Shown piece by piece: positions 59,700-64,000 of a DNA stretch of 64,000 nt. The notes under the pieces were generated by a model that saw only the letters and a list, made by a program, of their open reading frames with translations, was not told the origin of the DNA and did not search any database. This DNA is from Mucilaginibacter pankratovii. Its GTDB lineage: Bacteria > Bacteroidota > Bacteroidia > Sphingobacteriales > Sphingobacteriaceae. A program made the translations under genes and the position numbers. The stretch is from NCBI RefSeq assembly GCF_014773265.1, contig NZ_JACWMY010000005.1:248001-312000 (forward strand), given 5' to 3'. Numbering within the stretch: the first letter of the stretch is position 1; the number at the start of each line of letters is the position of its first letter.

Positions 59700-60785
59700 A
59701 TGTCAGCAAACAATTGTGCCCCTGTGGCAGAACGTAAACGATTAGGCTTTTTAGACCGATACCTAACCCTTTGGATATTCCTTGCAATGGCAATCGGCGT
59801 TGGTATCGGCTATTTCATTCCTTCCTCTTCAGATTTTATTAATTCTTTTTCCAGCGGAACGACCAATGTACCCTTAGCTCTTGGGCTGATACTAATGATG
59901 TATCCGCCGCTGGCTAAGGTAAAATATGAAAAGATGGGCGAGGTATTCAAAGATACCAAGGTGCTAAGTGCCTCATTGATCCTGAACTGGATTATTGGGC
60001 CGGTTCTGATGTTCTTCTTGGCCATTACCTTACTGCGCGACCATCCGGCCTACATGGTGGGCTTAATTCTCATTGGTCTTGCCCGTTGTATTGCTATGGT
60101 AGTGGTTTGGAATGAATTGGCTGAAGGAAACCGGGAGTATGCTGCTGGACTAATCGCTTTAAATAGTATCTTTCAAGTACTTTTGTACAGTGTTTATGCT
60201 TACTTGTTCATAACGGTATTACCGCCGCTATTTGGTATGGAAGGGTTAGCCGTTAACATCACCATTGGTGAGATTGCTAAATCTGTCGGTATTTACTTAG
60301 GGCTTCCTTTCGCAGCCGGTATCATTAGCCGTTATGCACTGATCAGCATTAAAGGTGAAGAATGGTTCCAAACCAAATACATCCCTTTTATTTCTCCCAT
60401 TACCTTGATCGCGTTACTCTTTACCATTGTGGTTATGTTCAGTTTAAAAGGTAACCTGATCGTACAGATCCCTTTTGATGTGGTACGAATCGCCATACCA
60501 TTAGTGATCTATTTTACCATCATGTTTGTGCTGAGTTTTTTTATTGGCAAATCATTTGGTGCAGATTACAGCAAGAGTACTTCTATAGCCTTTACCGCTA
60601 CTGGAAATAACTTTGAATTGGCTATTGCGGTAGCCATTGGTGTATTCGGTATCAATTCAGGCGAAGCCTTTGCCGGTGTGATTGGACCGCTGGTAGAAGT
60701 ACCTGCACTGATCGCACTCGTAAACCTCGCATTTTACTTCCGTAAAAAATACTATTCCCCTAAAACCTTAACCGCTGCTGAATAA
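59700..60785 (+). CDS. acr3: ACR3-family arsenite efflux transporter
   Basis: The 361-residue membrane protein matches ACR3: [24 protein letters not shown] at the N-terminus, [16 protein letters not shown] in the middle, and [25 protein letters not shown] near the end. It has ten membrane segments. It pumps arsenite out in exchange for protons. RCIAMVV includes a cysteine found essential in family members. The stop overlaps the next start by one base. Confidence 0.94.
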   Translation: MSANNCAPVAERKRLGFLDRYLTLWIFLAMAIGVGIGYFIPSSSDFINSFSSGTTNVPLALGLILMMYPPLAKVKYEKMGEVFKDTKVLSASLILNWIIGPVLMFFLAITLLRDHPAYMVGLILIGLARCIAMVVVWNELAEGNREYAAGLIALNSIFQVLLYSVYAYLFITVLPPLFGMEGLAVNITIGEIAKSVGIYLGLPFAAGIISRYALISIKGEEWFQTKYIPFISPITLIALLFTIVVMFSLKGNLIVQIPFDVVRIAIPLVIYFTIMFVLSFFIGKSFGADYSKSTSIAFTATGNNFELAIAVAIGVFGINSGEAFAGVIGPLVEVPALIALVNLAFYFRKKYYSPKTLTAAE

Positions 60786-61555
60786 TGAAGATTGCCCTTT
60801 TTTCTGATATACATGCCAACCTGCCTGCATTGGAAGCTTTCTTTGCAGATGTAGAAACCCGTAAACCTGATGCCATTTACTGCCTTGGAGACTTGGTAGG
60901 ATATAATATCTGGCCTAATGAGGTAATCGATGAGATCCGCAAACGTGGTATACCTACTATTACCGGTAACTACGATTTTGGTATCGGCCGCGGCAGCGAT
61001 GACTGTGGCTGCGCCTACAAAACGGATGAAGAAAAAGCGATGGGCAAGGTATCCATCAGCTATACCAATGAAACTGTAAAAGACGACCAAAGGGCTTACC
61101 TACGTACCCTACCATCACATATCCGGTTAGAATACCAGTTAAACAATGATAAGCTAAACGTTCTTTTGGTGCATGGCAGTCCGCGCAAGGTGAACGAATA
61201 CCTTTTTGAGGACAGGGATGAGAAAAGTATGTTGAGAATCATGGAGGGTGCCGACGCGGATGTCATGTGTTTTGGACATACCCATCAGCCTTATCATCGC
61301 ATTTTACCGACGGAAACAAACGAAGACACCCATTTCCATCATGCAATCAATATTGGCAGCGTTGGTAAACCGAAGGATAAAGATCCACGTGGTGGTTATG
61401 TAATGCTGCACATCAACGAAAATAGCTCAGTAAAAGACAAAGATAGTGTACAGGTAGAGTTCATCCGCTTCGACTACGACATTGAAAAAGCAGCTAAAGC
61501 AGTTGAATGTAGTCCTCTGCCTAACGATTATGCAGATATGTTAAGAAACGCATAA
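60785..61555 (+). CDS. Metallophosphoesterase 1 of the arsenic operon
   Basis: The 256-residue protein is a calcineurin-like phosphoesterase: LFSDIHANLPALEAF (D8, H10), CLGDLVGY, VHGSPR and CFGHTHQPYHR. The third motif reads GNYDFG instead of GNHD, and a cysteine-containing insert SDDCGCAYKTDEEKAMG follows it. Related proteins with GNYD and DCGC exist, so this is a subgroup feature. Its gene overlaps acr3 by one base (taATG), so it belongs to the arsenic transcript. Its substrate is unknown. A paralogue follows directly. Confidence 0.82.
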   Translation: MKIALFSDIHANLPALEAFFADVETRKPDAIYCLGDLVGYNIWPNEVIDEIRKRGIPTITGNYDFGIGRGSDDCGCAYKTDEEKAMGKVSISYTNETVKDDQRAYLRTLPSHIRLEYQLNNDKLNVLLVHGSPRKVNEYLFEDRDEKSMLRIMEGADADVMCFGHTHQPYHRILPTETNEDTHFHHAINIGSVGKPKDKDPRGGYVMLHINENSSVKDKDSVQVEFIRFDYDIEKAAKAVECSPLPNDYADMLRNA

Positions 61556-61556
61556 T

Positions 61557-62294
61557 ATGAGGGTAGCATTATTTTCTGATGTACATGCCAATCTACCGGC
61601 ATTTGAAGCATTCCTTAGTGATGTAGACAGCCGCGACCCTGATGCAGTCTACTGCCTGGGTGACCTCATCGGTTACAATGTTTGGCCGAACGAGGTCATT
61701 GATGAGATACGAAAAAGGAAAATCCCGGCAATAGCTGGCAACCATGACCTCAGGGTCAAATATATGGTAACGTTGGAGCACCACCTTAAAGAGAGTGGCA
61801 AAGGTCACGCTTATCATTTAGTTAAATGGCCAAACAGGGACTATTTAGGAACCTTACCTGCGCATATCCGTCTTGAATATAAATTAAATGACGATCAGCG
61901 ATTGAATGTGGTGCTGGCACATGGTAGTACACGAAGCGTGGATGAATATGTATTAGAAGATATGGACGAAGCCTATTTGACCGAAATGATGAAGGAAGCT
62001 GATGCCGACATTCTATGTGTAGGCCACTCACATAAACCTTACCATCGGATCATCAATACAAAAGGCAAGTTCAAACATGTGATCAATCTTGGGTCCGTTG
62101 GGAAACCAAAAGACGGTAACCCGGACGGGTGTTACGTTATGTTAACTTTGACCGACAACAGCACTGCGGATGACAAGGATAGTATAAATGTAGAGTTTAT
62201 CCGGGTACCTTATGATGTAGAGACGGCAGCAAGAGCTATAGAAAATAGTTTGTTACCGAAAGAATTTGCTGAACGCCTAAGAAATGCTAATTAA
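61557..62294 (+). CDS. Metallophosphoesterase 2 of the arsenic operon
   Basis: The 245-residue protein is a paralogue of the preceding one: LFSDVHANLPAFEAF, CLGDLIGY, then a canonical GNHDLR, AHGSTR and CVGHSHKPYHR. It lacks the cysteine insert seen in the first copy. The start is one base after the previous stop, so both are translated together. Tandem duplication inside the operon is clear. Whether either acts on a nucleotide, an arsenylated compound or another ester cannot be read here. Confidence 0.8.
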   Translation: MRVALFSDVHANLPAFEAFLSDVDSRDPDAVYCLGDLIGYNVWPNEVIDEIRKRKIPAIAGNHDLRVKYMVTLEHHLKESGKGHAYHLVKWPNRDYLGTLPAHIRLEYKLNDDQRLNVVLAHGSTRSVDEYVLEDMDEAYLTEMMKEADADILCVGHSHKPYHRIINTKGKFKHVINLGSVGKPKDGNPDGCYVMLTLTDNSTADDKDSINVEFIRVPYDVETAARAIENSLLPKEFAERLRNAN

Positions 62295-62304
62295 CGGTTA
62301 ATCT

Positions 62305-62685
62305 ATGGGAGAAGAAGAATTTGCAACAGAGTTCTCGAAACAGGAAGTGCAGATAGCCGATTTTATGAGAGCAATGGCTCATCCCGCAAGAATTGCCATC
62401 ATGATCCGTTTAGCTAAGTTCAACACCTGTCTTAAAAAAGATGTGGTTCCTAATATCCCGGTACAAAATAGCTCGCTCAAAAAGCATTTGCTGGCATTAG
62501 AGTACGCAGGATTGATAAAAGGTATGACCAGCGTTCATCATGCTGACTATTGTATCAACTGGGAAGCATTCGGTGAATTTGCGCGCACCTTCAAAGCTTT
62601 TTTTGACGAGTTTGATTTTAAGAATGTTCAACAAAATTGTCAAGCCAGAAAAGGTAGGCGTAAACGCATTTTTAATAATACATGA
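62305..62685 (+). CDS. Second ArsR-family regulator, CxC-less
   Basis: The 126-residue protein has the ArsR fold: DFMRAMAHPARIAIMIRLAKFNTCLKKDVV and VQNSSLKKHLLALEYAGLIKG. It has one cysteine where arsR has the CxC pair, so it probably senses something else or binds arsenite with other residues. The C-terminus is basic. It follows the metallophosphoesterases by 10 nt and closes the operon. A role in regulating the second half of the operon is possible; no operator was found. Confidence 0.78.
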   Translation: MGEEEFATEFSKQEVQIADFMRAMAHPARIAIMIRLAKFNTCLKKDVVPNIPVQNSSLKKHLLALEYAGLIKGMTSVHHADYCINWEAFGEFARTFKAFFDEFDFKNVQQNCQARKGRRKRIFNNT

Positions 62686-62774
62686 TTATCATTCATGTTT
62701 CCAGAAAAGTATAATCTCAAACTAAACTTCTGACTTATTCGTTGAAGCATGAATAGCCATTTAAAGCCGGAACC

Positions 62775-63536
62775 ATGCCCAATAAATATTTTAAACCACA
62801 CGAATCATTCGACCTCAATCCACATAAATATGATGTGGGCGTTTTTACTGGACTGAAAAATGGTTATGAAGACAATCTGTTTATTAAAATATTATTTACC
62901 TTACCGGAAAAAGAATATTCAGACTATTACCAATACCATCTTTCCTTTTACTTGGAAAAGGAGCCACAAGGCGAACAGGAGTTCTTCACTTTCGTATGGC
63001 AAATTGTATTAAGACGCATACGGTTCATTGAAAATAAAAATCCGTTTAATTCAAGCCATGCACTCGACATGGAAATACTTGAAAAGCTTCTACAGTTTCA
63101 AAAATATCTACGTTCGATGGACCGGTGGAATACCCAAAAAACTCTACCTGAAATAATTGCCGACCAGCAAGAAGAAGTCAGAAAACAACAGACAGAAATT
63201 GCCAGATTGAAGGACGCTTTAAAGGTGGCAAAGAAACTCGAAACCCAAGAGTTTATCAATATAGCAGATGGATACCTGTTAAGCTTTTTGGATATATGCC
63301 TGCAAGCACAGGAAGCCCCATTGCCGGACACTGGTAAAGAACTCCTTTTTTCACAAACGCAAATCGTATGGTGTAAAATGATCGCCAAGTATTTCAAAGA
63401 GGGCAACAACGAGATCAATATCGAAACCTTACGCCGCTATTTTCCGGGCAACAAGAAAGACCCAGGCGTTAAATACGCCAAAGTTCCACCGGAATTAAAG
63501 TTGTTTAAACTTACACCCGCCAAAAAGCGGAGTTGA
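62775..63536 (+). CDS. Conserved mobile-element protein with central coiled coil (element 2 copy)
   Basis: The 253-residue protein is the counterpart of the gene at 35857: same length, same place, a central coiled coil (about 130-155, DQQEEVRKQQTEIARLKDAL) and the shared C-terminal block IVWCKMIAKYFKEGNNEINIETLRRYFPG. Similarity is modest, so the pair diverged early. It precedes the small HTH genes. I do not recognise a named family. A control role in excision or transfer is inferred from position. Confidence 0.62.
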   Translation: MPNKYFKPHESFDLNPHKYDVGVFTGLKNGYEDNLFIKILFTLPEKEYSDYYQYHLSFYLEKEPQGEQEFFTFVWQIVLRRIRFIENKNPFNSSHALDMEILEKLLQFQKYLRSMDRWNTQKTLPEIIADQQEEVRKQQTEIARLKDALKVAKKLETQEFINIADGYLLSFLDICLQAQEAPLPDTGKELLFSQTQIVWCKMIAKYFKEGNNEINIETLRRYFPGNKKDPGVKYAKVPPELKLFKLTPAKKRS

Positions 63537-63698
63537 AACTCGTACAATTTAAGCTACTTATCCCACCCTTTCCCAAGCTATAACAGCTTAAATTACAATC
63601 ATATACAAGCCTGCCTTAGCTTGCTATAAACACCCTCATTTTAACCACGCAAATCTGCGTGGTCACGCCCGCGCTGCTTTTTTAATTTCATTTGCGGC

Positions 63699-63962
63699 AT
63701 GGAGATCATAAACCAAGAAGCCCTAAGCCGGTGTATCAGGGATGCAGTCAGGGCAGAATTACAGGAACATTTTAAAGCAGGCGGCAATCAGCCGCCGCAG
63801 GATGAACGGCTATTATCCAAACAAGAACTGTCCGAGGAATTAGGTGTGTCGTTAGTAACGCTCACGGACTGGATGAAAAAGGGATTGCCCTTTTTGCGCC
63901 TGCACAAACGGGTGTATTTCAAAAAGAGCGAGGTACTCGCCATCATGCAACAAAAACACTAA
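63699..63962 (+). CDS. Excisionase-like helix-turn-helix protein 1 (element 2 copy)
   Basis: The 87-residue protein is almost identical to the element 1 copy at 36782 (CIRDAVRAELQEHFK, then LSEELGVSLVTLTDWMKKGLPFLRLHKRVYFKKSEVLAIMQQK). The winged helix is that of MerR/excisionase-like proteins. The upstream DNA is also alike, with CATTTGCGGCATGGA in both elements. It should bind element DNA and control excision or expression of the next gene. Confidence 0.8.
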   Translation: MEIINQEALSRCIRDAVRAELQEHFKAGGNQPPQDERLLSKQELSEELGVSLVTLTDWMKKGLPFLRLHKRVYFKKSEVLAIMQQKH

Positions 63963-63979
63963 AGAGCAAGGAGGAAAAG

Positions 63980-64000
63980 ATGAACGTTGAATTAATCACC
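63980..64000 (+). CDS. Excisionase-like helix-turn-helix protein 2 (element 2), start only
   Basis: Only seven codons are inside the window (MNVELIT). They match the start of the 86-residue protein at 37065 (MNIEFIT), and a strong AAGGAGG at 63968-63974 precedes the ATG as in element 1. Confidence 0.7.

Larger units (their letters stand above)
56716..64000. mobile_element. Integrative mobilizable or conjugative element 2, left part
   Basis: The segment begins at the tRNA-end repeat and carries an IntDOT-type integrase, an arsenic operon and the same excisionase-type control genes as element 1. The window ends before its mobilization genes, so its type and right boundary are not seen. Blocks in 63.7-64.0 kb are close to identical with 36.78-37.08 kb of element 1. 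Confidence 0.75.

Overview
The window looks like the chromosome of a Bacteroidota species, most likely a Sphingobacteriaceae member close to Mucilaginibacter or Pedobacter (inferred from gene content, not from a marker gene). The reasons are a SusC/SusD pair, many lipoproteins with a Ser-Cys lipobox, TAnnTTTG promoter boxes, a two-component hybrid with a sensor propeller, and IntDOT-type tyrosine integrases.

Region 1 (1-21200) is a glycan-use locus that appears aimed at N-acetylgalactosamine-containing glycans. It holds a Tat-exported GH109-like enzyme, a LacI-family regulator, a CBM9-like protein, then galE, a (beta/alpha)8 glycosidase, a NahK-like sugar 1-kinase and a NagB::PIG-L fusion in one run. 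A GlmM-type mutase follows, then a second NahK-like kinase, susC, susD, a DUF4874/DUF4832 lipoprotein, a PKD lipoprotein and a FucP/NagP-type sugar importer. Five copies of a near-palindrome TGTGTKCGMACACR lie in front of four transcription units and probably form the regulon of the LacI protein. The inferred route is release of GalNAc outside, import, 1-phosphorylation, epimerisation through GalE, and deacetylation/deamination by the fusion.

Region 2 (21200-29005) is ordinary chromosome: a PQQ dehydrogenase with a built-in haem c domain, an RDD membrane protein, a 1404-residue hybrid sensor kinase and a tRNA-Pro(TGG) gene.

Region 3 (29082-56715) is an integrated mobilizable element in the 3' end of the tRNA-Pro gene. 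A 16-bp direct repeat of the tRNA end bounds it (29066-29081 and 56700-56715). It carries an integrase, a HigB/HigA-like pair, a FecA-like receptor, excisionase-like HTH proteins, a mobilization block (MobC-like protein, relaxase, membrane coiled-coil protein) preceded by a dense hairpin cluster, a nucleotidyltransferase-HEPN/SWIM-finger gene group, decayed metal-ATPase and transposase remnants, and several PAS kinases and response regulators. No conjugation apparatus is present, so transfer would need a helper.

Region 4 (56716-64000) is the start of a second, related element in tandem at the same attachment site. It has its own integrase, an arsenic operon (ArsR, DUF6428, ArsC, ACR3, two metallophosphoesterases, a second ArsR-like protein) and the beginning of a mobilization block nearly identical in places to that of the first element. 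It runs off the window end.
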